A stretch of DNA of 64,000 nucleotides from Chrysomallon squamiferum (lineage: Eukaryota > Mollusca > Gastropoda > Neomphalida > Peltospiridae): the NCBI GenBank assembly GCA_012295275.1, contig CM022667.1, positions 20,581,910-20,645,909 of the forward strand, in the 5' to 3' direction. Under the pieces are notes generated by a model. The model searched no databases, was not told the origin of the DNA, and worked only from the letters and a program-made list of their open reading frames with translations. Shown piece by piece: positions 26,529-37,963 of the stretch; positions within the stretch are counted from its first letter, which is position 1, and the number at the start of each line of letters is the position of its first letter. The translations under genes and the position numbers were made by a program.

Positions 26529-27460
26529 CAGAGCCGGATTAAGCCACTGCATAGAACAGGCCCGTATTATTGGCTCATTACCAAAATAGACGCCCCCCAC
26601 AATCCACGCCCACTATTATAGCTTTACATACAATATAAACACTCCTTAACGTTTGAACAATCAGTCAGATGTATTGTCGAAACAAAAGGAATCTTGCAAA
26701 CAGTATTAAAAACCAGTGCAAATGCCATTAAACTGTAATGTAAATGCATGTATGCCTCGAAAACGTGGGTCAAAGATTAGGCCAATAGACAAGTGTGATT
26801 TTAGGCTCAGACCAAGTTATATATCGCGCCTTCGAGATTTTAATACGCAAAGTATTTTATAATGGAAATAGTGTCAACTGTTGTCAACAACTCGCATTCG
26901 ATTCGATTCTCATCAACGTCGGCATATTTAATCGTTTTTCTCCCATCGTCGTTCTTTGTGCATTTTTATGCGTCGTAATTTGGAAAATGAACGCTCCCCC
27001 GTGCAGTTTGTAACCATCGTACACAAATACATGCATAGCACTATTTCATAATTAGCAAAACTGTAGAAGTTCGTTTGCCAAATTGGCCTCCAAATCATTT
27101 GGATACTTGTTAATAAGAGCCATCACCAATTCTGACAGTTGCTCCTTCGACATCGACGCTAAATTTTGCAAGAAGCCATGCTTGTTACTCAATACCTGAT
27201 GTGCCTGCAAACGTTTCTTCAGTGTATTAACGACAAAGCAACAAGAGAACTAATTATGGTCCACTGGCTAGTGAGGAAAGAAAATTTCAACAATAAAGCT
27301 GTTCAAAAAATGCGCCTCTTCACAAAACAAATACCAAAGGCTGTAGTCAAAATCGTGATACCCAGCATTTTGAATTAAAAAAAAATGATCCGCAGGGCCC
27401 CTGAAAGCGCGCGGGGCTCGTAGCTTTTGTTACATCTGCTTAGTTTTTAATCCGACACTG
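26529..27460 (-). mobile_element. degenerate hAT transposon with transposase remnant
   Basis: The left end CAGAGCCGGATTAAG and the inverted right end CAGTGTCGGATTAAAAA form imperfect terminal inverted repeats. Flanks TTCATGAT and GTCATGAT agree at 7 of 8 bases, as expected for an 8-base target duplication. On the minus strand, from about 27215 to 26790, reading frames match the C-terminal part of a zf-MYM/DUF4371-type hAT transposase: INKYPNDLEANLANEL, then GERSFSKLRRIK, then ERLNMPTLMRIESNA. Stops and a frameshift break it. At 932 bp it is an internally deleted, dead copy. The GC-richer, CpG-bearing ends stand out from the flanking DNA. Confidence 0.8.
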
Positions 27461-28375
27461 GTCATGATTCTTATACTAATAATCAATATTTTGTGTTCCA
27501 CTACTGGATACTGGTAGCTGATGTAGTGTGTACTTCAGTGCTTCTTATTTGTTAATTTTTGTATTATACCGGTTACCACTTCTGATTAAAATGAGAGAGA
27601 GATATATATTATTTAGTAAACATATTCCTGCAAATGATTTTGGTCACTGGTGTAGCTGATCTATTTGAGCATCTGATTCTGGTAATTTCAGAAGTAACTG
27701 TTCTGGCATCTGATTCTTCTAATTTATAAAGAACATGTGTTTTTACATTTGATGCTTGGAGAAGTAACTTTCTGCATCTGATTATGGTAACTGATGTAGA
27801 TATATTCTTGCATATGAATCTGGCGTAATAATTGTACAAAAATTATGTATATGTGAATAATGTTCAAACAGAAATCATCTCATTAAAATTTTGTGCTTAT
27901 AGACTTCTTAAACGTCTGTAGTTGACTGACAGACATCACGAATGCTTGATGTAGTGCAGGGATCAAGTACTAAAATATGTATGTACGCGTGTATGTGTGT
28001 GTATGTGTATCTATCTATATATATATAATTTTGAACGCTTGAGTTGTTCCCTGATTCAGGTCCCATCTCAACAAAAATGGCATGAACGGAAATTTTGAAG
28101 TCTTATCTTTCTGTTTATTGCACAATTGTTACCTTTTATTGTGAAAAAATACAAATCACGAACATTTAACATATTCGAATATTTGTTTTTAATGTCTGGA
28201 CCCATGTGCCCTTTGAAACTAAACTTTGTCCCCATTCTGGATTATTCCCCCAGTGAACGCGCTACAAACTATATCAAGACATCTTATTGAGACATTTTAT
28301 TTGTCATCTTTTGAATAAATGTATTAAATATATAACAGAAAAATGGAACTGGGAAGGAAATTGTATACATGTAAC

Positions 28376-28377
<2 letters not shown>

Positions 28378-28460
<83 letters not shown>
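28378..28460. repeat. (CT)n microsatellite
   Basis: About 82 uninterrupted bases of CT. Reading frames through it give poly-Ser-Leu or poly-Arg-Glu and are artefacts. Confidence 0.97.
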
Positions 28461-28466
<6 letters not shown>

Positions 28467-28642
28467 TATTATTATTGTGGGGATTTAATTTTTATAATAA
28501 CCTTTCCTTTCTAATTAGATAACTGGTGTACTATGGTCAAGACGTAGTGCTTTGATATCGACATACTTGGATATTCATCTGGTAAGAAATATCGTATATG
28601 TCTAACATATATAATTTTTGGAGAAAATGATTAAAACTCTTT

Positions 28643-28664
28643 AATAATAATAATAATAATAATA

Positions 28665-28699
<35 letters not shown>

Positions 28700-28702
28700 A
28701 AT
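28643..28702. repeat. (TAA)n-(TGA)n compound microsatellite
   Basis: TAA triplets change abruptly to TGA/GAT triplets and back to TAA, about 60 bases in total. Confidence 0.93.
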
Positions 28703-29068
28703 AATTTATGACTGCATTAGCTTTTGTTTGTTTTTTCCTTTCTTGTGTGTGTGTGTGTGTGCGTTTGTGTGTGTGTGTGTGTTTTATTTATTTTTCCCGC
28801 TATATTTTGTTTTGTTATTTCCTTACTAAATAACGTTTTTATTTTGGGGAAGATATAACTGTATTAACTGTTTTTATTTCGAGTCAATTATTTGAATATT
28901 CGAATGGTAAGTACTTCCATCAAAAATATTTCCTTGTTAAAATTACTCTCCAGTTATCATTACCGAATCAACTATCACAGCCATCATCATTATTACAATC
29001 CCCACCACTATCACATCCACCACCATTATAATTTAAGAAATAGTGTTAGGAAAAACAGATGGTTTAGC

Positions 29069-30012
29069 TGAGCCGGGCAGTGGTAGGTCAGCCGTGCCGC
29101 AGTGCAGTTAGTTGACAGGAGAGCCGGGCCGCAGGGCAGTTCGGTGGCAGGTCAGCCGGGCCGCAGTGCAGTTCGGTGGCAGGTCATCCGGGCCTCAGTG
29201 CAGTTCGGTGGTAGGTCATCCGGGCCGCAGTGCAGTTCGGTGGTAGGTCATCCGGGCCGCAGTGCAGTTCGGTGGTAGGTCATCCGGGCCGCAAGGCAGT
29301 TCAGTCGGTGGTAGGGCCGGGCCGCAAGGCAGTTCGGTGGTAGGTCAGCCGGGCCGCAGTGCAGTTCGGTTCGGGCCGGGCAGTTCGGTGGTAGGACAGC
29401 CGGCAGGCAGTTCGGTGGTAGGTCAGCCGGGCCGCAGTGCAGTTCGGTGGCAGGTCAGCCGGGCCGCAGTGCAGTTCGGTGGTAGGTCAGCCGGGCCGCA
29501 AGGCAGTTCGGTGGTAGGTCAGCCGGGCCGCAGTGCAGTTAGTTGACAGGTCAGCCGGGCCGCAAGGCAGTTCGGTGGTAGGACAGCCGGGCCGCTAGGC
29601 AGTTCGGTGGTAGGTCAGCCGGGCCGCAAGGCAGTTCGGTGGGTCGTCAGCCGGGCCGCAGTGCAGTTAGTTGACAGGTCAGCCGGGCCGCAGTGCAGTT
29701 CGGTGGTAGGACAGCCGGGCCACAAGGCAGTTCGGTGGTAGGTCAGCCGGGCCGCAGTGCAGTTAGTTGACAGGTCAGCCGGGCCGCAGTGCAGTTCGGG
29801 GGTAGGACAGCCGGGCCACAAGGCAGTTCGGAGGTAGGACAGCCGGGCCGCAGTGCAGTTCGGTGGTAGGACAGCCGGGCCACAAGGCAGTTCGGTGGTA
29901 GGTCGACCGGGCCGCAGGGCAGTTCGGAGGTCGACCGGGCCGCAGGGCAGTTCGGTGGTAGGTCGACCGGGCCGCAAGGCAGTTCGGTGGTAGGACAGCC
30001 GGGCCGCAGGGC
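29069..30012. repeat. GC-rich 32-bp minisatellite, roughly 29 units
   Basis: Tandem units built on GGTAGGTCAGCCGGGCCGCA then GTGCAGTTCGGT (32 bases), with single-base variants (GTGCA/AGGCA, TTCGGTGG/TTAGTTGAC, GTCAG/GACAG) and some shorter units. Base composition is sharply GC- and CpG-rich against an AT-rich background. Because 32 is not a multiple of three and the unit lacks stops in most frames, long open frames appear on both strands (plus 29262-29546, minus 29615-30025). Their products are low-complexity repeats and not convincing proteins. Confidence 0.95.
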
Positions 30013-30546
30013 GATCGCACCGCATGTTTGTTGCTAGGGCAACCGCAAGCGTGGCATTTAGTTGTTAATGTAGCCAGCGCATTACAGATACTGCTTAATT
30101 TTAATTGTAAGTTTAGCCGAGCATCATTACGATTATCATTACACCCAGCCAGCCAGCCATTAGTTGTTAGTTGTTAGACGAACCATACACCTTGTACGTT
30201 TCTTTTACTAAACTTTTCCTCTTTCTTTTCTTTTTCAGGTGGGCTGGCTCAAAGCAGGGTTCTCGTCCCCCAACCTGGGCTGAAATGTTCGTGGTAACAA
30301 TCACTAATGTACATTTCAGGCGAATGCTTTGAAATTATATTATGTTGCAGTTGTTTTAGGCTCCACGTTTGTATCGATACAAACGGTGGCCATACGGCCA
30401 AAGTATTAACTTTGTGAACTGGTTTTTGATTCCCCATGTCTTGCATCACCAGTACCAATGAAATGACGGATGACATTTAAAATAAATTGAAAATTTTGAG
30501 AATATCCTAATAAGCAATGCTCTCTGATTGTTTTGTCCTTTTGTGC
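30013..30546. other. intergenic DNA after the minisatellite
   Basis: A moderately GC-rich transition (CGCAAGCGTGGC) is followed by CCAGCCAGCCAGCC and TTAGTTGTTAGTTGTTAG short repeats. A perfect palindrome lies at 30366-30385. No gene is recognised. Confidence 0.4.
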
Positions 30547-30645
30547 CAGGGGTCGGTAACCTTTAGGAGAGAGGGGGGCCAGACAGCTATGCAGTGTTTT
30601 GGAGGAGGGCCAAGATATCAAATTTTTATATATATATATATATAT
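30547..30645. mobile_element. hAT-type MITE end (left half)
   Basis: Starts CAGGGGTCGGTAACC, a typical hAT terminal sequence. It continues closely similar to the element at 32067 through GTTTTGGAGGAGGGCCAAGA before passing into a TA tract. No matching right end was found nearby. Confidence 0.6.
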
Positions 30646-30918
30646 TACATTTTGATCAACATGATAAACATACAGTTACTTTTTACCGCTACTTAACCAG
30701 CAAGGATACAAAAATGTCTTCAGTATTGGTGTAGTAGTAGTAGTAGTAGTAGTAATAGTTGTAATATCATCATCTCCTAATGACTTGTTCGCAGTAAATA
30801 GGGAATTTTGGCCCCATTATTTTCCCGGTACATTTTAGGAACCTGCAAATGTGTAACAAACAGTATTGAAAATGGAAATAATAACATGGGAGACAGTTAA
30901 ATGGGTCTGAGTGCGTGC

Positions 30919-30957
<39 letters not shown>

Positions 30958-32066
30958 TATGTATAAATAAATATACAGAGAGGGTGTCTTTGGATAGTGT
31001 TATAAATTACATATCTAAAAATGTCAGTTTTATTTTTAAAACATCCTTGTTGTTACTTTAAATTTGTTACAGCTAATAATTATGGCTTTCGCTTCCATTA
31101 CATCACTTGAAGTATATCGTGTGAAAATGTAACCGGCCCTAAAATCGTTGTCCAGGCAGAAAAAGTGAAGCTAGGATTTATTTAATACTTCTTATTCTAC
31201 ATATATGATGAGACGAAACCGGTATATATTTCTCTTTTAATTAGTTGTTAATACTATTTTATATACAACATCATGCAGAAAGTATAATACATACATTGGC
31301 CCACTGTTTCAGAAATACCACTACATGTTAAATTCATGTTAAATCGCCTTCGTATCTGTGAACTTGGGTACCATATTTGCCGAGGAGCATATCAGTGTGA
31401 AAGAATATTTCTGTCTCCGAATATTGTTCCTTCAGGGAAACGAATATTTGTTCCTAGCCACGAACATTTGTTTCCCCCGTGCATGGAGGAAATATTATTT
31501 GCTGACATTAGTTCCCCATGCTTTATGTTGTAGAATTACGGTGAAATTTTCAGTCTGGACAAAATACTTTTTTTTTAAAATTATTTTCCTCAGTATTTTC
31601 ACACCAGTGCACTAACTGTCGTCATTTTGATAACTGGAAATAAGAATTAGAAAACAAATAGAGTCAAAAGCTGCAGAAAGGGGCGAGGAAATTATCCAGG
31701 CTTGAGTAACTTTCCTCCTTTAAACTACTGATTGTCCTAATGTTAAATGATAAATAAACGAGAATACATTATATATATATCACAATTAGGAAACAAACCT
31801 TTATTCAGTAATTACTGGTTGCACACAAATAACATAGATTGTCCTCTCTCTCTCACACAAATAACATAGATTGTCCTCTCTCTCTCATTCTGTGCTTATA
31901 TAAAAAGATTCTCGAACACCGGCATATAAATGCCACTGCTTATAAATTCAAAAATCCTATTATTCTTCCTACAAGGAACTGAAAAAAATAATACTACACG
32001 TGTAATGTAATGTTATGTGAGTTGGGCCTATTGCTCTTATCTTTAAAAGTTAGAATCACCCTAATG
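30646..32066. other. intergenic DNA
   Basis: Contains (TAG)n near 30731-30755, (GT)n at 30921-30955 and a direct duplication of about 36 bases, CACACAAATAACATAGATTG, at 31832 and 31854-31890. No gene or RNA is recognised. Confidence 0.45.
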
Positions 32067-32318
32067 CAGTGATCGGCAACCTTTGGAGAGTGGGGGCCAG
32101 ACAGTAATGCGGTGTTTTGGAGGAGGGCCAAGATATCAGATGTTTTTTTATATATAAATACATATACGCGCGCACACACACACACACACCGATCTCTCGC
32201 ACCAAAAAGGGATGTTTAAAGAAGAAAAAAACGAAGTTAATGTAATAATAATCTGTCCAAGTGTTCAGATGGCGGGCCGGACAAAAATCCCTCGCGGGCT
32301 AATCTTTGCCGACCCCTG
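32067..32318. mobile_element. short hAT MITE
   Basis: The left end CAGTGATCGGCAACC and the inverted right end CAGGGGTCGGCAAAG bound a 252-base element without coding capacity. An internal CA tract lies at 32170-32189. The flanking 8 bases (CCCTAATG, AATTAATA) do not match, so the target duplication has decayed or the ends come from different copies. Confidence 0.65.
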
Positions 32319-32993
32319 AATTAATAAAACAGAGAAGACAAACTTTGGGGTGGGATCTTCTAACCTGCCGAGTTGAATCTGGAAAGGCATTAAAATATTT
32401 CAGTCACGGGAACATGGGGCAAAGGCTTAAGTACCTTAGCTGCGTAATCTCTTTAAATAACTCATATAACAACCAGTGCGAGGCTCAAACTATTTTCCAT
32501 GTGACTAGTCAGTACACATTTATCACTTAAACGCTTTGTTCCGAAAGTCCCTTGCAGTAGGAATACAAGTAAAATTGAAAACAAATCATTAAATGTTTTA
32601 TTTCATACATTTAATATATTTTTTTAACAATAAAATTTGTATGGTGGTTTGATTCAGAGGTATATTATTCATAATATTCCAAACAAAGTCATTTATATAT
32701 AAATGAGCGGAATAGATAATATCCAATTTGCATGCAGTTCTGACGTAATCGTGTTTTGTATAAAAATACATATAAATCGGATTTATTTACATTTATATCA
32801 AAAAATTTAATTTGTATGTATGTGTGCTAATAATAATCAGTCTGTTTTTAAATGATTTATATCATGTAAATGAACGGCTATTAGAAAGATATCTATTTGT
32901 TTCATCTCTGTAATATTTCCATTCGACGACCACACGTTTTCTTAAATCTTCAGAATTAAAGCAAATACCATAAACAAATATTTCTTTGCTTAA

Positions 32994-33024
<31 letters not shown>

Positions 33025-34061
33025 ACGAACAAATATCGGTAGCACTAATATCAACTAATAATACATCTGAGAAAATAACTTTAATAGATAAAAAAAAAAA
33101 CTTAAACGAATTATTTTGTTCGTCTGCGCCTCTGATTTTTATACCATTATTCATTGCTGTTGTAGTTCATTTTTTCTCCATCATCGATCATGTATTACGG
33201 TTAGCTATCAGAAGTAGGCTATTTACAAAAACCGCCTTTTTATATCATTTTATTTATTAAATGTACAAGCCTGCTGCGCCTTCAGTCCACGTATCTAAGG
33301 ATTTAGAAAGTAATAATTTGCTTCTATGTGCGCATCCATTTTTGTGGCGGTCACGTTCGTTTCCATGTCCCGGTAGCGGAATCGGTCTTCGTGGAGTGAA
33401 ATCCTTGAACCCGTCAGTAATAACCTCTTTATCAAACGTTACCTGACAGGTGATGCTATTGGGTGTTCCTTACAGAACACATATCGGAAAATTTCAAATA
33501 GAAGATAAAAAAAACCTATATATATTTTTTTTTGCAAATATGGAAATAGCCACCCTATCCGCTGACTATGAACAATCAAATTCATGAGTTATTCTAGTTT
33601 GATCAGACATGTCGCACGAATGATATTAATATTGTTTCAAGCCATAATGACCATAAATTATTGTTTAACAGTTATCAAACCGGCCTTATAACCTTCTTAA
33701 AAGTATGCCCAAACTGAATCAGAAACTAAACCTAGGAAATCAACTTTTTTCTTTTGAAAGTGAGTTCACGAACTAATTATTAAAAAAAAGTTCGCTCTGT
33801 CTTCTTTTCCTCGCTCACTAAGTCATTTGTTGTTGACTTTTTCTTTCTTTCTTTTTTATTTTTTATTACAAGATAATATTGCAGTTTAGATAGAGAGATT
33901 GATGCAGGTACATAGATTTTGTCTTTCACTTTAACGTGAACTCATCGGTGGAGGGAGGAAACATACCAAACGGAAGAACAGGAAACGAAGCTACTGAGAG
34001 GCTCTGGTTGTAATCACGTTCTTTCTTCGATCCATTTCTTTTTATTTCGAATCCATACAAA
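32319..34061. other. intergenic DNA upstream of the Rieske gene
   Basis: AT-rich, with (TAAA)n at 32992-33025. Nothing coding is recognised. The promoter of the Rieske gene should lie near its 3' end, but no clear TATA box or initiator can be named. Confidence 0.45.
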
Positions 34062-36819
34062 ATGATATCTGGACTGCCTAAAAGCCAGGTTTTGACAGCG
34101 ATTTCCTATATTGTACCGAATTCGCTGAAGGCATCTGTACAGGGAGTTATTCTGCAATCAGATTTACTGACGGCCAAGCCAAAAGATGTCATTACAAGTT
34201 TCTCAATGTCAAAACGGTCGCCGTCGTTTGCTGTTCGTGTAACTTCTGGATTGGCTTGTATGTGCAAATTAATAATTTAATTTGATCGTCTTATATATGT
34301 ACAGCATGATGTATAAATTGTCATTTTACTTGCAACTTTTAAATATTCAAATTTTGAATTTTGCTCTTACGATGTATATTCGTATAAACCTTATTATCGT
34401 TTATCACACAACAATTAACTAAAAGTTTTAAACAAATTTCTGTTCATTAGAGATCTATTTTTATAACCGAAGTTATATAATATGTTGGCTAGTACCATTT
34501 TTATATGTCGTTGAAGAAACAACACGAATGCAGTAATTATAATAATAAATGTCAACAGCTTTTCTTTTTAACGTTTATAGGCCTATATCTGTGTATGTAT
34601 ATACATATATACTTGTCACCGTGTGCGTGCGTACATATCTTATGTTTGACAAATATATTATTAAACCTAGTTAAAATGTTCTGAATTACGTAGATGGTGA
34701 CAGATTAGAATGTAAACATGTATTTTTCATTTCAGCAAAGTCACAGGTTCGTTTTGCACATACAGACATCCAAGTACCAGACTTCGATTTCTACAGGAGA
34801 GATGCTGTAAAAGACAGAAACAAATCATCTCAAGATTCTGCATCTGCCAGAAAGGCATTCACTTACTTGATGGTGGCAGGTAATTAATTAAATTAATTAT
34901 GTAGTGGACCTTGAAAATGTTAATGGTTTTGATATTTGTAAATCTTAAATAAAAATTAAAAATTTGACTTGCCTGAACATGGTTGCCCAAATGAAAACCA
35001 GTTCTTTAATGATTGCCTGATTTCCATGCTGAATTGTAGGCATAGTCAGTCCTTTTGTGCATTTAGCTAAGTGAGCATTATCAGATTCTGTATTCTATCT
35101 GTTAATGTTTTTTATTTTATTTATAAAAATATTTTTTGTTTGTTTTTAAAATGCCTGGTCATAATGGTACTGGTATTGAAAAGCATAACAGGATTTTTAT
35201 GCAGATGACTATGATAGAACTGAACAAGGAACCTAAACTAAATGGGAAACTGGTGGACAATTATCAGATTTGGCTGTTCAGTAATGATACAACCTAGTGC
35301 ACCATATTGAGCATACTGAAGAACACATAAGCCTAATATTAAAGTGCCTGGTGTAACAGTAGAGGAAGTTAATGAGCCTGGAAGAAAATATTGAAGATTT
35401 TGGGGAGCTAGTGAAAAAAACAATATTAAGCGGTCACTCAGGAGCTAAAGGATCTTCATAAGGAGCATCAGCAAGAAATTATTAAGAAATGTTTCCAGAG
35501 AAAGAAAGAAAAATAAGAACAGCATCACCACTTTGGAGATTGAAGTACTGGACTAAAACATGGAATCTTTTAGAGACATGGCACCCCATTATCACAGTTG
35601 TGACTACAAGGATGAACCTGTTTGATGATTTTATAATGCAATATTTTAGAAAAATTACCACCAACCCCCAAAAAACGGGCTCAAGTAAATGACTGATATA
35701 TATATATATATATATATATATTTTGTAAAAACAACAAAATCCTTTTAAATTGATTGTTTTACATTTTGTAACAGGTGGAAGCATTGCAGGGACATATGCT
35801 GCCAAAGAGGTAGTTCAGGAGTTTGTTATGAGTATGGCAGCGTCAGCAGATGTCCTTGCTTTGGCTAAGATTGAAGTCAAGCTGTCTGATATTCCAGTTG
35901 GAAAGAACGTGACATTAAAATGGAGAGGCAAGCCACTGTTTGTACGTCATCGTACTCAAGAAGAGATTGATCTTGAAAAAGATGTCAATCTTAGTGAACT
36001 TCGGCATGCAGAACTGGACAGTGACAGAACGCAGAAACCCGAATGGCTTATTCTCATTGGAGTTTGTACACACTTGGGTGAGAAACTGTTAATTAATTTG
36101 GCAAGTCTTAAAGTGGTACAGAAATTACTTACAGAAAACTAAATTGTTATAAGGATCTAAATAACCAATTAATGTTACAAAATTTTTCATAAATATATCC
36201 ATTAATAGTCTGTAATAGTGTGACATATAATTTGGTTCTTCGTAAATTTAGATCTAAAACAATTCTTAATTATGCCACCTTTTAAAATTATTATTGCTGT
36301 AATTAATTTTCTTAATTACAAGAGCATACAATAGTTTCCATGTCATTGTATTTCATATTTTCTGCAAAATGCCAGGGTAAAGTACTTATAAAGTGGTTTA
36401 TCATGTAATAATAATGGGGTTATTTCATTACGTATCTATAGATTTAAATGTGCTTAGCAGTATCAAGATTTCCAAATAATTTTTTTTTTTTTTTTTAAAC
36501 AATTCTACCCATTTCCTTGATATTAATTTATTTAATATTGGGACATATATTTTTCAAACTATTCCCATCAAACACAAACTTCATACTTCAAATTACAGAA
36601 GAATTTTAAGTACTAGACACTAGGATAAACTGACCATTTCTGTAATCTCTTTTAGGCTGTGTTCCAATTGCCAATGCAGGCGAGTATGGTGGATACTATT
36701 GTCCATGTCATGGATCACATTATGATGGTTCTGGTCGCATCAGGAAAGGTCCAGCTCCACTCAATCTGGAGGTTCCCGAGTACAAGTTCATAGACGAAAA
36801 TTCTCTCTTAGTTGGCTGA
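34062..36819 (+). CDS. UQCRFS1: cytochrome b-c1 complex Rieske iron-sulfur subunit
   Basis: Four exons: 34062-34257, 34736-34879, 35775-36077, 36656-36819, with GT-AG junctions and consistent phases, encode 268 residues (vertebrate UQCRFS1 is about 274). The protein transfers electrons from ubiquinol to cytochrome c1 in mitochondrial complex III. The N-terminal ~70 residues are basic and Ser-rich, as expected for a matrix-targeting leader. [13 protein letters not shown] marks the mature region. A single membrane helix lies near residues 108-140 (FTYLMVAGG, ending near a flexible MAASADVLA hinge). The 2Fe-2S cluster boxes are complete: CTHLGC (Cys211, His213, Cys216) and [13 protein letters not shown] (Cys230, Cys232, His233). 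Nothing suggests a pseudogene. Next gene downstream is convergent CTNNBL1. Confidence 0.97.
35698..35721. repeat. (AT)n microsatellite in Rieske intron 2
   Basis: A short TA run about 50 bases before the exon 3 acceptor. Confidence 0.9.
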
Positions 36820-37910
36820 TGAACATGCATAAATTATTAAAGTGTTGTGTGCTGGACATTAATACACATTTTATTTGTTAACAACCAGTTTTGTAATTAA
36901 TTAGGATAAAAGTGGTGAACATTTAAGAAAAAAGAAATAATGACATTTTTTGTTGAACCAAAATTTTTGTATCATGTCAAATGTGATTCTTGAAGACGTG
37001 GAAAATAAATATTACTGAGATAATCTGGTATCTTTTCTTATTTTAGTTAGGTTAATAAACTAATTTTGTTTAATTAACCACACTAAATTTATAATTTGTA
37101 CATGAATATCAAAATGGTAAAGTAAAGTGCAGTTTTGTTTTCTGAATCCATTTGGGAATCATCTTAGAAAAATGACAAATAAATTTTATATAAGTGAAGG
37201 CGAGGAAAGACAAAACAGTTTTTCTTTCCTTCAGGATAATTGTAACTACCCATATGACAAGGGCTCTAATTCAGTAAAATCTCAAAACATAATTTTCACA
37301 ATAAATAAAAGATATGGACTAAAGTGATGATTAATCATTATTTATTCCATTTGATTTGTTCTCAAGAGATTTGCCAGTGTAAAACAACTTTTATAAAGTT
37401 ATTTTGTTTTTGTCAAATTATTATTTTATACTAAGAAATTTTTCAGTTTTTATTTTAGTTGTTATTCTCTTTTTTAATGTTACAACTTTATTTCAGTAAA
37501 CAAAAATTGTTTAACTAGCAAGTTTATTAACAATCTTATCTTGGAATATTTGTTATTCTCCGACTGAAATTGTAACAAACAATTTATAATTCACATAATG
37601 TAACATTAAAACATATTTCAAAATAATAAAGACAAATAAAATAATGACAGAAAGCTTTTACTTTTATAAAATTTTATTTGATGTTTGTCTTTTTGTCTGT
37701 GTTAAAATGAAAATTTCATTCTTCTGGGTGTTGCCAACTAATTAATCTAATAATTCTCCTTACTCCTTCCAGAACATCACACCTGACAATAACAAACATG
37801 AATATATTCTTGTATAACAAAACCTTCGGGATCTTGCTTCTATTTCCAAAATTTATCAACAAGCTCATTATTCTGTTTTGTTCAGCCTCTCTTGATTCTT
37901 GCTTTTATTT
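36820..37910. other. convergent 3' region between Rieske and CTNNBL1
   Basis: Holds the Rieske 3'UTR, with AATAAA at 37004-37009, and the CTNNBL1 3'UTR on the other strand, with a candidate inverted signal TTTATT at 37673-37678. No other gene is seen. An incomplete copy of the CTNNBL1 terminal exon lies at 37832-37896. Confidence 0.6.
37004..37009 (+). terminator. polyadenylation signal of the Rieske gene
   Basis: AATAAA 185 bases after the Rieske stop codon. Confidence 0.6.
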
Positions 37911-37963
37911 CTAGAATTTATCAACAAGTTGAATTATTCTGTTCTGTTCAGCCTCTCTTGATT
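37832..37963. repeat. about 65-bp tandem duplication of the CTNNBL1 C-terminal coding end
   Basis: CTTGCTTCTATTTCCAAAAT with TTTATCAACAAG and TTCAGCCTCTCTTGATTC at 37832-37896 repeats at 37897-37963. The second copy carries the true CTNNBL1 stop (TAG, complement of 37911-37913). In transcript order the first copy lies in the 3'UTR just past the stop. Confidence 0.9.

Larger units (their letters stand above)
27461..29068. other. intergenic DNA with simple repeats
   Basis: No gene is recognised. From 27500 to 27830 a phrase like CATCTGATTCTGGTAACTGATGTAG recurs loosely. Further on are a long CT tract, a TAA/TGA tract (28643-28702) and a GT tract (28745-28782). Confidence 0.5.

Noticed and set aside
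27488-27840. Weak recurring CATCTGATTCTGGTAACTG-like phrase
   Set aside because: Too irregular by eye to define a unit length or count; noted only as possible old repeat.
28284-28514. Open frames rich in Ser-Leu or Arg-Glu
   Set aside because: Pure (CT)n microsatellite.
29262-30025. Long open frames on both strands of the 32-bp minisatellite
   Set aside because: Stop-free repeat units generate them automatically; no start context, splice structure or homology.
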